NCBI GenBank assembly: GCA_018058095.1
Contig: JAGPCO010000029.1
Location: 1 to 63,704, forward strand
Source of the DNA: Kofleriaceae bacterium
GTDB lineage: Bacteria; Myxococcota_A; Polyangia; Haliangiales; Haliangiaceae
Length of the DNA: 63,704 nt
Direction: 5' to 3'
Shown here piece after piece: positions 46,857-57,295 of the stretch. Under the pieces are notes generated by a model. It did not search any database, was not told where the DNA came from, and saw only the letters and a program-made list of their open reading frames with translations. How positions within the stretch are numbered: the first letter of the stretch is position 1; each line of letters starts with the position of its first letter. The position numbers and the translations under genes were made by a program.

Positions 46857-46886
46857 CCACCGGCGCGCGCCGGCACCGTCGGTGGT
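46856..46886. terminator. Stem-loop between convergent lipoprotein genes
   Basis: ACCACCG (46856-46862) pairs with CGGTGGT (46880-46886). The interior contains the 14-base palindrome CCGGCGCGCGCCGG. It fills almost the whole gap between the two stop codons, so it may serve both genes, though it lacks a T-run. Confidence 0.4.
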
Positions 46887-46887
46887 G

Positions 46888-47697
46888 CTACGGCCCGCAC
46901 ATGCGCAGGTTGTCGTAGCGCGAGACGCCGCTGGGGGTGCTCGCCTCGTGGTACCCGGCCGCCAGCTCGATCGAGGCCGCGCCGTACCAGGCCGGGGTCG
47001 ACACCCGGCGGACCTCGGTCCAGGTCCGGCCGTTGGGTGACACCTCGAAGTGGAGGACCCCGGCGCTCTCGCGCATCTGCCACCAGCGCATGGAGGTGGG
47101 ATCGTAGGTCAGGTACAGCGCCGGCGACGGGGTCAGCTCGAGCGCGAGCTGGCCCTCCGACTCGAACATCTGCGCCCACACGTCCTGGCTGGGCGTGATC
47201 TGCACCAGGGTCTGGGTCGACGGGCCCTGCACCGTGCTGGCGATCTCGACGGCGATGCGGCGCCCGCGCAGATCGTAGGTGGTGCCGCCCTGGTTGACGC
47301 CCCAGTAGGCCGGCGGCGTCGCGCCCGCGACCGGGCCCAGCTCGAGCGCGCCGGCGACGACGCTGACCTGGCCGCCCTGGCCATTCCCCGGGATGTAGGT
47401 CGTGGCCCAGGCCGGCATGCCGGCGCCGAAGTCCCAGCTCAGCGGGCCCGACACCTCGCCCGGCAGGCACGGTCCGGCCACGCCGGCGTCGACGCCCGGC
47501 TGGAACGGGGCATCGATCAGCGCGGCGTCGGCCGCGCCGGCCCCGCCGTCGGCGCCGGCGCGGGCGTCGGCGGTCCCGGGGTCCTGCCCGGACTGGGTGG
47601 TGAAGCCGAACTGGCCGCAGCCGGCGGCGGGGCCGAGCAGCGTGGCCGCCGCGGCCAGCCCGAGCGCGGTCGTCACCAGCTGCACCCGCGCGGCCAT
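46888..47697 (-). CDS. Lipoprotein with single beta-sandwich domain
   Basis: 269 residues from ATG at 47697. Lipobox LLGPAAGC (Cys27), then an Ala/Gly/Asp-rich linker (~45 residues) and one beta-rich domain (about 80-269) with LSWDFGAGMPAW at its start and SRYDNLRMCG at its end, like concanavalin/LamG-type jelly rolls. It resembles the C-terminal half of the TSP3 lipoproteins in general style but lacks the TSP3 repeats. Function unknown; probably a surface ligand-binding protein. Confidence 0.75.
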   Translation of the reverse strand: MAARVQLVTTALGLAAAATLLGPAAGCGQFGFTTQSGQDPGTADARAGADGGAGAADAALIDAPFQPGVDAGVAGPCLPGEVSGPLSWDFGAGMPAWATTYIPGNGQGGQVSVVAGALELGPVAGATPPAYWGVNQGGTTYDLRGRRIAVEIASTVQGPSTQTLVQITPSQDVWAQMFESEGQLALELTPSPALYLTYDPTSMRWWQMRESAGVLHFEVSPNGRTWTEVRRVSTPAWYGAASIELAAGYHEASTPSGVSRYDNLRMCGP

Positions 47698-47704
47698 GCC
47701 GGCC

Positions 47705-47710
47705 AGGATA
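47705..47710 (-). promoter_or_regulatory. Extended -10 (TGG-TATCCT) 7 bases before ATG
   Basis: Minus-strand TGGTATCCT is followed by GGCCGGC and ATG 47697. The position predicts a leaderless or nearly leaderless mRNA. Confidence 0.5.
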
Positions 47711-47716
47711 CCAGGA

Positions 47717-50116
<2,400 letters not shown>

Positions 50117-50390
50117 GACCGCGAGTCATACCGCGGGTGGCGGGCCGTCGCCGGGCGCCAGGGGGCTGGTCCGGGTACCGCGCTCGGGTGAGACCCGGAG
50201 GTCGCAGCCGGGCGGGGGGGCGTCGCCCTGGCTGTCCGAGTAGCCGGCCGGTCCGGTAGGCCTGCGGGGCGGACCCGACAGGGCGGCCGGCCGGATGGCC
50301 ATCGGCCCGCCGGAGATCGTTGATCGGTGGTCGCGATCCCGACCGCCTGGCGCCGCCGCGGCTGGCCCGCGCCTTGCCCCAGAGAGGGTC

Positions 50391-53300
50391 ATGCGCACCA
50401 CCCGCCTGCTACCGGCTGTCCTCGGCCTGGGGCTCACCACCCTGGCCGCCTGCGGCAACGACCTCGAGGTCGCCCCCATCTACGACCCGGCCACCGGCCG
50501 GATCCTCGTCCTGATGAACCGGGACCTCGAGGACGGCGAGACCCTGCACGTGCAGGCCCGGCGTGGGTCGTTCGGGCAGCTCGACTGCGCCAGCCTGGCC
50601 CCCACGCTCGAGCCGCTGACCGAGTCCGACCGCGGCCGCCACTTCGGCCCGGTGCTGGACCAGTCGCTGCTGCGCCCGTTCTACGGCCCGGAGTGGGCGT
50701 TCGAGCCCACGCCGGAGATGCTGGCCGCCCTCGAGGCCGGCACCGACTCGATCATCGACGTCTGCCTCATGAAGGGCGGCGAGGTCGTCGTGCCGGTCGA
50801 GGCCGACCTGTTCGAGGCGGTCGACCGCGGCCGGCGCGAGGGCCTGGGCGGCAAGGCCGACGACCAGGACTCGGGTGAGCAGCGCATCACCAGCCCGCAG
50901 GCCTACGGCGAGCGCTGCATCGCCGAGCTGGGCGACATCCCGTTCTTCGAGAAGATCGGCGACGGCAACTACGGCACCTACAACTGCCTCGACTCGACCC
51001 CCATCCCGATGACCGTCACCGACGGCGGCGGCAACGTCGACCGGCCCGAGGGCACGGTCGGCCAGTGCGACAAGCCGCAGTACATCTACTCGCTGTGCGA
51101 GCAGGGCCCGCGCGTGGCGCAGCGGGTCAACGAGGACGGCACCCGCTGGGTCCTCCTGTGCCGCAAGAGCCTCGGCGGCCTGTCGTCGGATCAGTACAAC
51201 GACATCGCCATGATCGGGACCAACCCGTTCACCGGCAAGACCTGCTTCTTCCAGAACGCGCTGTACTCCAAGACCGACGGCGGCCACGTGCCGCACCCGG
51301 CCGACGTCGAGAAGAGCAAGAACCTGTGGAGCGGCGTACACGGCGGCCTCGGCGGCGGCATCGAGTGCACCCGCTGTCACTCGGCCGACGCCTTCGTGCA
51401 CAGCCCGTGGATCGACGGCGCCAAGGACCAGAACGGCCGCCCGGTCATCTCCAAGATCGGCGTCGACGAGGACTTCCCGACCGGCGCCAACGACACCCCG
51501 TACTCGCTGGTCAACGCGCGTGGCCAGGGCTGGACCTTCCACGAGATGATCACGGACGAGCGCGCCGCCGCCTGCACCAAGTGCCACCGCATGGGTAAGG
51601 GTGACCGCTGGGCCGGCTCGTGGCTGGCCCGCCTCGAGCAGACCGACGGCTCGTGGGAGAACATCACCACCGCCCACGGCAAGAAGTTCGAGAACGCGCG
51701 CTGGATGCCGCCCGAGCTGGGCGCGCTCACCGCCAGCACCTGGGCCGGCTCGCCCGAGGCGGCCGCGCTCACCTTCATCAAGGGCTGCAGCGAGGGCAAC
51801 GCCGACTGCCAGAGCGCGCCCATCCCGTCGATGATCGGCGGCGACGGCGGCGGCGGCAAGCTGCGCAACCCGGTCGACCTGCCCGACACCGCGCTGGCCC
51901 AGCAGTCGCTCGAGCTGCTCACCGTCGGCAAGTGCGCCGACTGCCACGCCGTGACCCGCCGCACCCTGCGCGAGTGGCACGAGCTGACCGTCGCCGCCGA
52001 GGACACCTGCCTGGCCGAGAGCAGCGGTGGCGCCGGTGAGCCGGTCACCCGCAGCGACGACCAGTCGCTGGCCCAGGGCGAGTTCAAGGCGTACGGCCCG
52101 TACGAGGTCGCCTCGGGCGGCACCTTCACCGCCAAGCTGACCGGCACCGGCGACGCCGACCTGTACGTCAAGAAGGGCGCCGAGGCCTCGACCACCGTGT
52201 ACGACTGCCGCCCGTACGGCGGCACCTCCAACGAGGAGTGTGGCCCCGGCCAGTTCGGGGCGACCGGGCCCGGCCTGTTCTACGTCGGCGTCAACGGCTA
52301 CAAGGCGAGCGAGATCACCCTCGAGGTCAGCTACACCGCGCCCGGCGGCGGCGGCATCGCCCCGGCCGACGTCGTCAAGTGCGCCAAGCTCGACCCCGAG
52401 AACCCGAGCTCGCCGTTCTACCCGGCCAAGGTCGGCATCTACAGCGCGGCCGCCCACCTCGGCTGGTTCCAGGACGTGTTCAAGAGCGCCTACCCGGTGG
52501 CCGACCACGGCGCCAACAAGTGGGTCATCGAGTACGCCAAGTTCAAGAGCCGGGTCAGCATGCCCAAGGGCAACAACCCGCGCTGGAGCCAGGACCAGTT
52601 CGACATCGTCGCCGAGTGGTTCGCGCGTGGCCTGCCGCAGCTCGACGCCCAGCTGCCGGAGGACCCGCCGCCGACCTCGTGCACCCCGTTCGTGTCGAGC
52701 ACCATGTCGTCGCACGTGAGCACGATGGCCAGCCAGGGCTGGGGCGCGGTCAACCGCGACCGCGGCATGCAGATGTTCGGCTGCACCGGGGCCGACCCGC
52801 TCGGCTGCCTGTCCAGCTTCGCGCGCGCCAGCAGCAAGCCGTACGGCACCGGCTGGGAGAACGTGGCCGGCGCCAAGCTGCGCGTCCTGCGCGAGCTCGA
52901 CTTCAAGACCTTCTACTGGGCTCGCTCGTCGCCCGACGGCCGCTTCGTCGGCAACGGCGACGCCACCAGCGGCCAGGGCTCGCGCATCACCGACCTGCAG
53001 ACCGGCGTCGACATCCCGACCGAGGCGGCCTACGACCCCGGCTTCTACCCCGACGGCTCGGGCTGGATCTTCCAGGGCACGCCCATCGGCACCGCCTTCT
53101 GCACCAACAGCCTGCTGAGCAGCGGCCCGGCGCAGATCACCTTCTCCGAGCCGCAGTGCAGCTCGATCAACGGCGTGGCGCTCTATCAGCACCTGGGCAC
53201 GGCGCTCGGCGGCGGCGACTACTTCACCATCAACGGCCAGTTCACCTCCGACAACGGCGGCCACGGCAAGACCCTCAAGGACCCCAGCGCCGGCTTCGCC

Positions 53301-53870
53301 TCGAGCGCGCAGATCAAGCTCACGCCGATGGCGTTCGACGGCAACCACTACGTGGCCAAGCCGCAGGCGACGGTCGCCTCGCCGTTCGAGGGGGACAACG
53401 TGCTGTCGCCGTCGACCCGCCTGGTGGTGTCGCGCCTGGCCGGCCCGAACGCCGAGCAGCTCGGGTACACGCTGCGGCGAGTCAACGCCACGGCGAACGG
53501 CTCGGGCTACAACGTGACGACGACCGAGGTCGGCCGCTACTGCGTCAAGGGCGCCAAGGCCGGCATCTCGTTCGACGAGAGGTTCCTGGTGACCCACCAC
53601 TACGTCGAGGCCGGCGACTTCGCCGAGCTCGGCTATGCCTCGGCCAGCGACCCCGAGTTCGTGGCCCTGCGCGACAAGGGCGCGTCCAACATCATCCTGG
53701 TCGACCTCCTGACCGGGACGCGGACCCGGGTCACCACCATGAAGGCCGGCCAGTACGCCCTGTTCCCGCACTTCCGGTCGGACAACTGGATCTACTTCCT
53801 GGTGCGCGACAACAACACCGGCAAGGACCTCATCGTCGCCAGCGATGCGGCGCTGGTGCTGGCGCCGTAG
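50391..53870 (+). CDS. Tri-heme c-type lipoprotein with PPC domain
   Basis: 1,159 residues from ATG at 50391, preceded by AGAGAGGGT. Lipobox LTTLAAC (Cys20). Three covalent heme motifs: CTRCH at 326-330, CTKCH at 395-399 and CADCH at 515-519. A beta-sandwich at about 555-660 (GEFKAYGPYEVASGGTFTAK, GTGDADLYVKKG) matches a bacterial pre-peptidase C-terminal (PPC) domain. The remaining ~450 residues show propeller-like repeats (ARSSPDGRFVGNGD). Likely a periplasmic or surface electron-transfer protein. The 274 bases upstream hold no gene and no strong promoter match. Confidence 0.85.
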   Translation: MRTTRLLPAVLGLGLTTLAACGNDLEVAPIYDPATGRILVLMNRDLEDGETLHVQARRGSFGQLDCASLAPTLEPLTESDRGRHFGPVLDQSLLRPFYGPEWAFEPTPEMLAALEAGTDSIIDVCLMKGGEVVVPVEADLFEAVDRGRREGLGGKADDQDSGEQRITSPQAYGERCIAELGDIPFFEKIGDGNYGTYNCLDSTPIPMTVTDGGGNVDRPEGTVGQCDKPQYIYSLCEQGPRVAQRVNEDGTRWVLLCRKSLGGLSSDQYNDIAMIGTNPFTGKTCFFQNALYSKTDGGHVPHPADVEKSKNLWSGVHGGLGGGIECTRCHSADAFVHSPWIDGAKDQNGRPVISKIGVDEDFPTGANDTPYSLVNARGQGWTFHEMITDERAAACTKCHRMGKGDRWAGSWLARLEQTDGSWENITTAHGKKFENARWMPPELGALTASTWAGSPEAAALTFIKGCSEGNADCQSAPIPSMIGGDGGGGKLRNPVDLPDTALAQQSLELLTVGKCADCHAVTRRTLREWHELTVAAEDTCLAESSGGAGEPVTRSDDQSLAQGEFKAYGPYEVASGGTFTAKLTGTGDADLYVKKGAEASTTVYDCRPYGGTSNEECGPGQFGATGPGLFYVGVNGYKASEITLEVSYTAPGGGGIAPADVVKCAKLDPENPSSPFYPAKVGIYSAAAHLGWFQDVFKSAYPVADHGANKWVIEYAKFKSRVSMPKGNNPRWSQDQFDIVAEWFARGLPQLDAQLPEDPPPTSCTPFVSSTMSSHVSTMASQGWGAVNRDRGMQMFGCTGADPLGCLSSFARASSKPYGTGWENVAGAKLRVLRELDFKTFYWARSSPDGRFVGNGDATSGQGSRITDLQTGVDIPTEAAYDPGFYPDGSGWIFQGTPIGTAFCTNSLLSSGPAQITFSEPQCSSINGVALYQHLGTALGGGDYFTINGQFTSDNGGHGKTLKDPSAGFASSAQIKLTPMAFDGNHYVAKPQATVASPFEGDNVLSPSTRLVVSRLAGPNAEQLGYTLRRVNATANGSGYNVTTTEVGRYCVKGAKAGISFDERFLVTHHYVEAGDFAELGYASASDPEFVALRDKGASNIILVDLLTGTRTRVTTMKAGQYALFPHFRSDNWIYFLVRDNNTGKDLIVASDAALVLAP

Positions 53871-53900
53871 GGGCGGGCGGCGGCTGACCTGACGACGTGA

Positions 53901-53920
53901 CGGGGCCTCACCCGGCCCCG
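53901..53920 (+). terminator. GC hairpin after the tri-heme gene
   Basis: CGGGGCC (53901-53907) and GGCCCCG (53914-53920) form a perfect 7-bp stem with loop TCACCC, 30 bases beyond the stop codon. No T-run follows. Confidence 0.4.
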
Positions 53921-53943
53921 GTCTCCTGCGGCTCCCGGTCACC

Positions 53944-53978
53944 CCGCCGGGGGCCGCAACTTTTTTCGGCCCTGGCGG
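53944..53978 (+). promoter_or_regulatory. Stem-loop with a T6 loop just upstream of a kinase gene
   Basis: CCGCCGGGGGCCG (53944-53956) pairs with CGGCCCTGGCGG (53967-53978), with one G-T pair and one bulged G; the loop is CAACTTTTTT. It ends 10 bases before the TATCCT box of the kinase gene. It may finish termination of the preceding gene or be a protein-binding site at the promoter. Confidence 0.35.
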
Positions 53979-53988
53979 TGGGCCAGCG

Positions 53989-53994
53989 TATCCT
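53989..53994 (+). promoter_or_regulatory. -10-like TATCCT 8 bases before GTG
   Basis: TATCCT followed by TTCGGGAC and GTG 54003. No clear -35 box. Confidence 0.45.
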
Positions 53995-54002
53995 TTCGGG
54001 AC

Positions 54003-55877
54003 GTGAGCCGTGCCGACGAGGACCCGACCGAGCGAGGCGATGGCCTGCTCCCCGGTGAAGATCTGACCGATCTGACCGCCGCGGTCGCGCCGGCGGCCCG
54101 TCGCAAGCAGGCCTCGCTGCCGCCCGAGACCACGCCGCTGCCAGCGCCGATGCCCGGCGACGAGCCCGGCGCGGTCCGCGCCAGCCCGGGCCCGGCCAGC
54201 CCGCGCACCGCCTCGCAGCGGGTCGACGCCGCGCTGCACTCGCACCCGACCCAGCAGCTGCCGGCCAGCCGCGCGTTGCCGGCGGCCGACACCGGCGACA
54301 GCCGGATGTCGACCAGCACCTCGCCGGTGGCCGCCCTGCTCGAGGACGAGTTCGAGCGGATGCAGCTGTTCCTCAAGCTGGTCATCGGCGCCACCCTGGT
54401 CGGCGCGTTGCTCATCACCATCGCCCCGGGCGACCCGTTCGCCAAGATGGTCGTGTACGGCGGCTGCGCGGTGGTCGGGTTCGGGGCGCTGTTCCTCCTG
54501 TGGTACGTCGGCGCGCCGGCGCGCTACACGCCCAACCGCATCGCCCTGGGCGCGCTGCTCATCGCCGTCGGCGCCTGGGCCGGCATCTACTACTGGGGCC
54601 TGGCCTCACCGGCGGCGGCCATCTACATCTACGGCATCTACGTCTTCGCCCAGGGCGCCAACTTCCGGCTCATCCTGGCCATGTACCTGGTGTGCGCCGG
54701 GCTGCACGCCGCGTTCGCGGTGGCGGTCTTGACCGGGCTCACCCTCGATCGCGGCGTGGTCAGCATCGAGTCGTTCGAGCTGACCCAGCAGATCTCGATC
54801 ATCGGCATCGTCCAGGGCCTCATCTTCCTGGCCTTCATCACCGCCCGTGCCAGCCGCAAGCGCACGCTCGAGGCGGTCGGCCGGCTCGAGAAGGCGGTGC
54901 GCAGCGTGTCGCAGCGCGAGGCGATGCTGGCCGAGGTGCGGCAGGAGCTCGACCGGGCGCTCAAGGTCGGCGGGCCGGGCCGCTACAGCGAGCAGGTGGT
55001 CGGCTCGTTCAAGCTCGGCATGCTCATCGGCCGCGGCGGCATGGGCGAGGTGTACGAGGCGGTCAACCTGCGCGACAGCTCGCCAGCGGCGGTCAAGCTG
55101 CTGCACCCGGCCACGCTGTCGGACCCGCACCAGGTCCAGCGTTTCCTGCGCGAGGCCGAGGTCGCGGCCAAGCTGGTCAGCCCGGGCGTGGTGCAGGTGC
55201 TCGAGGTCGGCACCACCTCCGGCGAGGTGCCGTTCATCGCCATGGAGCGGCTGCGCGGGTTCGACCTGGCCCACCACCTGCGCCGGCAGCGCACCCTCGG
55301 CCTGCCGCAGGTCGTCGCCCTCATCCAGCAGCTGGCGATCGGCCTCGAGGCCGCGCGCGCCGCTGGCATCGTCCACCGCGACCTCAAGCCGCACAACCTG
55401 TTCCTGGCCGAGCGCGACGGCCAGCTGAGCTGGAAGATCCTCGACTTCGGCGTGTCCAAGCTCGAGCACAACCAGGGCACGCTGACCCAGGGCCACGTCG
55501 TCGGCACGCCAGCGTACATGGCGCCCGAGCAGGCGCGCGGCGAGAACGTCGACTACCGGGCCGACGTGTACGCGCTGGCCGCCATCGTGTACCGCTCGGT
55601 CACGGGGCACCCCGCGTTCACCGGCAAGGACGTGCCCTCGACCCTGTACGACGTGGTCTACAAGCAGCCGACCCAGCCGAGCCAGCTGGCCCAGCTGCCG
55701 GCGGACCTCGACCGCGTCCTGGCCATCGGCCTGGCCAAGAATCCGGCCGAGCGCTTCCAGAGCGCGACCGAGTTCGCGCAGGCCCTGGCCGCCGCCGCCG
55801 CCGGCGAGCTGCCGCAGCCGCTGCGCCGCCGCGCCGAGGACCTGCTCGGCAAGTTCCCGTGGGGCGTGCGGCTGTAG
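54003..55877 (+). CDS. Ser/Thr protein kinase with N-terminal six-TM sensor
   Basis: 624 residues from GTG at 54003. A ~115-residue disordered, Pro/Ala-rich N-terminus precedes about six membrane helices between residues 121 and 281, then a coiled coil (285-322) and a C-terminal kinase domain: GRGGMGEV 343-350, Lys365, HRD 458-460 (HRDLKPHN), DFG 481-483, YMAPEQ. All catalytic residues are present. The order membrane sensor, coiled coil, kinase mirrors that of sensor histidine kinases and is the reverse of typical bacterial Ser/Thr kinases, whose kinase domain comes first. The signal is unknown. Confidence 0.93.
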   Translation: MSRADEDPTERGDGLLPGEDLTDLTAAVAPAARRKQASLPPETTPLPAPMPGDEPGAVRASPGPASPRTASQRVDAALHSHPTQQLPASRALPAADTGDSRMSTSTSPVAALLEDEFERMQLFLKLVIGATLVGALLITIAPGDPFAKMVVYGGCAVVGFGALFLLWYVGAPARYTPNRIALGALLIAVGAWAGIYYWGLASPAAAIYIYGIYVFAQGANFRLILAMYLVCAGLHAAFAVAVLTGLTLDRGVVSIESFELTQQISIIGIVQGLIFLAFITARASRKRTLEAVGRLEKAVRSVSQREAMLAEVRQELDRALKVGGPGRYSEQVVGSFKLGMLIGRGGMGEVYEAVNLRDSSPAAVKLLHPATLSDPHQVQRFLREAEVAAKLVSPGVVQVLEVGTTSGEVPFIAMERLRGFDLAHHLRRQRTLGLPQVVALIQQLAIGLEAARAAGIVHRDLKPHNLFLAERDGQLSWKILDFGVSKLEHNQGTLTQGHVVGTPAYMAPEQARGENVDYRADVYALAAIVYRSVTGHPAFTGKDVPSTLYDVVYKQPTQPSQLAQLPADLDRVLAIGLAKNPAERFQSATEFAQALAAAAAGELPQPLRRRAEDLLGKFPWGVRL

Positions 55878-55908
55878 CTCGTTGCCCCTGCGCCTCGCGC
55901 TCGCTAAC

Positions 55909-56036
55909 GTTGACCTTGACCTTGACGTCTACGTCGACGTCTACGTCGACGACCACGTCGACGTCGACGATCATGTCAGAGTAGACGACCAGCTCAGAGT
56001 CGACGCCCAGGTCAGAGTCGACGCCCAGGGCGCTGA
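55909..56036. repeat. Degenerate short tandem repeats between convergent genes
   Basis: Two blocks: imperfect hexamers and dodecamers such as TTGACC, GACGTCTACGTC and GACGTC (about 55909-55972), then two direct copies of GTCAGAGTCGACGCCCAG (56011 onward) with a related CTCAGAGTCGACGCCCAG just before. The region contains many GTCGAC and ACGT palindromes. It is short and not protein-like in a consistent frame, so I treat it as noncoding. Confidence 0.6.
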
Positions 56037-56041
56037 GGCCG

Positions 56042-57295
56042 CTACGGCGCCGGCAGCCGCCGGTAGCGATCACGCAGGCGGGTCTGGTGATCCGCGCTCG
56101 GCTGCAGCTCGCCGCCGACGAACACCTGCTCGGCCCGCGTCGTCACCTCCAGCGGGTCGCCGCTCCACACCACCAGATCGGCCACCGCGCCGCGTGCCAG
56201 CGTGCCGCGTCCGGGCAGGCCGTAGGCCTCGGCCGGCGCCGTGGTGATCGCCGCCAGCGCGGTCGCCCACGGCAGGCCGTTGGCGACGGCGACGCCGGCG
56301 AGCTGGCGCAGGGTGCGCGTGTTGTTGGCCGTGCCCAGGGTCGACACCACCACCGTCACCCCGGCCTTGGCCAGCAGCGCCGCGTTGTCGTCGCGCACGT
56401 CGCGGGCGATCAGGTCCGGAAGGTTGGCGGTCGGGTCGAGGATGACCGGCACCTTGGCCTGGGCCAGCTCGCTGGCGACGCGCCAGGCCTCGGTGCCGCC
56501 GACGATCACCAGGCGTAGCCGGCGCTCGCGCGCCAGCCGCAGCAGCGCGCGCAGGTCGGCCTCGGCGCTGGCCCGCACCACCAGCGGTAGCTGGCCGCGC
56601 AGCACCGGCACCAGCGCCTCGAGATCGAGCCGGGTCGCGCGCTGCGGCCGGCTCTGGTTGCGCTCGAACCCGGCCCGGTTGCGATCGAACGCCGCCGCAT
56701 CGTCGAGCAGCTCGCGCAGCGCCGCCAGGGCCTTGCCGCGCGAGCCCGACGCGGTGGCCCCGGCACCAACGGCGGCGTGGACCGCCAGCGGGTCGCGCAC
56801 CGGCGCTGGCGGCGTGGCGCGGTCGGCCAGCACCATCCAGGCCGACTGGCCGGCGACCAGGCCACCGGTCGGGGCCGCCACCACCGAGGTGATGCCGCCG
56901 GCGCGGGCGATGGGCAGCGCGACCGAGCGCGGGTCGAACGCGTCGGTGGCGCGGAAGGCGGCGTGGATCTCGGTCGGCCCGGTGCCGAAGCGGCCGTCGG
57001 CACCGGCCGGCTCCAGGTCGACCTCGATCATGCCGAGCTGGGTGAACGCCTCGACCAGCCCGGCCGTGACTACCTTGCCGCGGCCGTCGATGCGGCGGGC
57101 CTTGGCCGGCGGCGACAGGCCGCGCCCGACGTCGACGACCAGCCCGTCGCGGATGATGATCGTCGCGTCGTCGACTTTCTTGTCGGGTCGCTCGTACACG
57201 GTGGCGCCGACGATGGCCACGGTCTCGGCCCGGGCCGCGCCGGCCGCAGTCGCGGCCACGGCCAGCGCGGCCAGCAGCGCGGCGCGGCGGGTCAC
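56042..57295 (-). CDS. Amidohydrolase-like protein without metal ligands
   Basis: 417 residues from GTG at 57295, overlapping the stop codon of the preceding gene (GTGA). A signal peptide is present (LLAALAVAATAAGAARA). The fold is that of the adjacent imidazolonepropionase-like amidohydrolase (ADLVVWSGDPLEVTTRAEQV near the end). However the HxH position reads EAFTQLG (Phe84, Gln86), the later His positions are replaced by Arg and Gly, and the HSD motif reads VSTLG. It is therefore probably not a hydrolase, but a structural or regulatory partner. Confidence 0.8.
   Translation of the reverse strand: MTRRAALLAALAVAATAAGAARAETVAIVGATVYERPDKKVDDATIIIRDGLVVDVGRGLSPPAKARRIDGRGKVVTAGLVEAFTQLGMIEVDLEPAGADGRFGTGPTEIHAAFRATDAFDPRSVALPIARAGGITSVVAAPTGGLVAGQSAWMVLADRATPPAPVRDPLAVHAAVGAGATASGSRGKALAALRELLDDAAAFDRNRAGFERNQSRPQRATRLDLEALVPVLRGQLPLVVRASAEADLRALLRLARERRLRLVIVGGTEAWRVASELAQAKVPVILDPTANLPDLIARDVRDDNAALLAKAGVTVVVSTLGTANNTRTLRQLAGVAVANGLPWATALAAITTAPAEAYGLPGRGTLARGAVADLVVWSGDPLEVTTRAEQVFVGGELQPSADHQTRLRDRYRRLPAP

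Noticed and set aside
55882-56247. A 121-codon gene encoding alternating Val-Asp
   Set aside because: The product merely translates the microsatellite and then runs antisense into the amidohydrolase gene.
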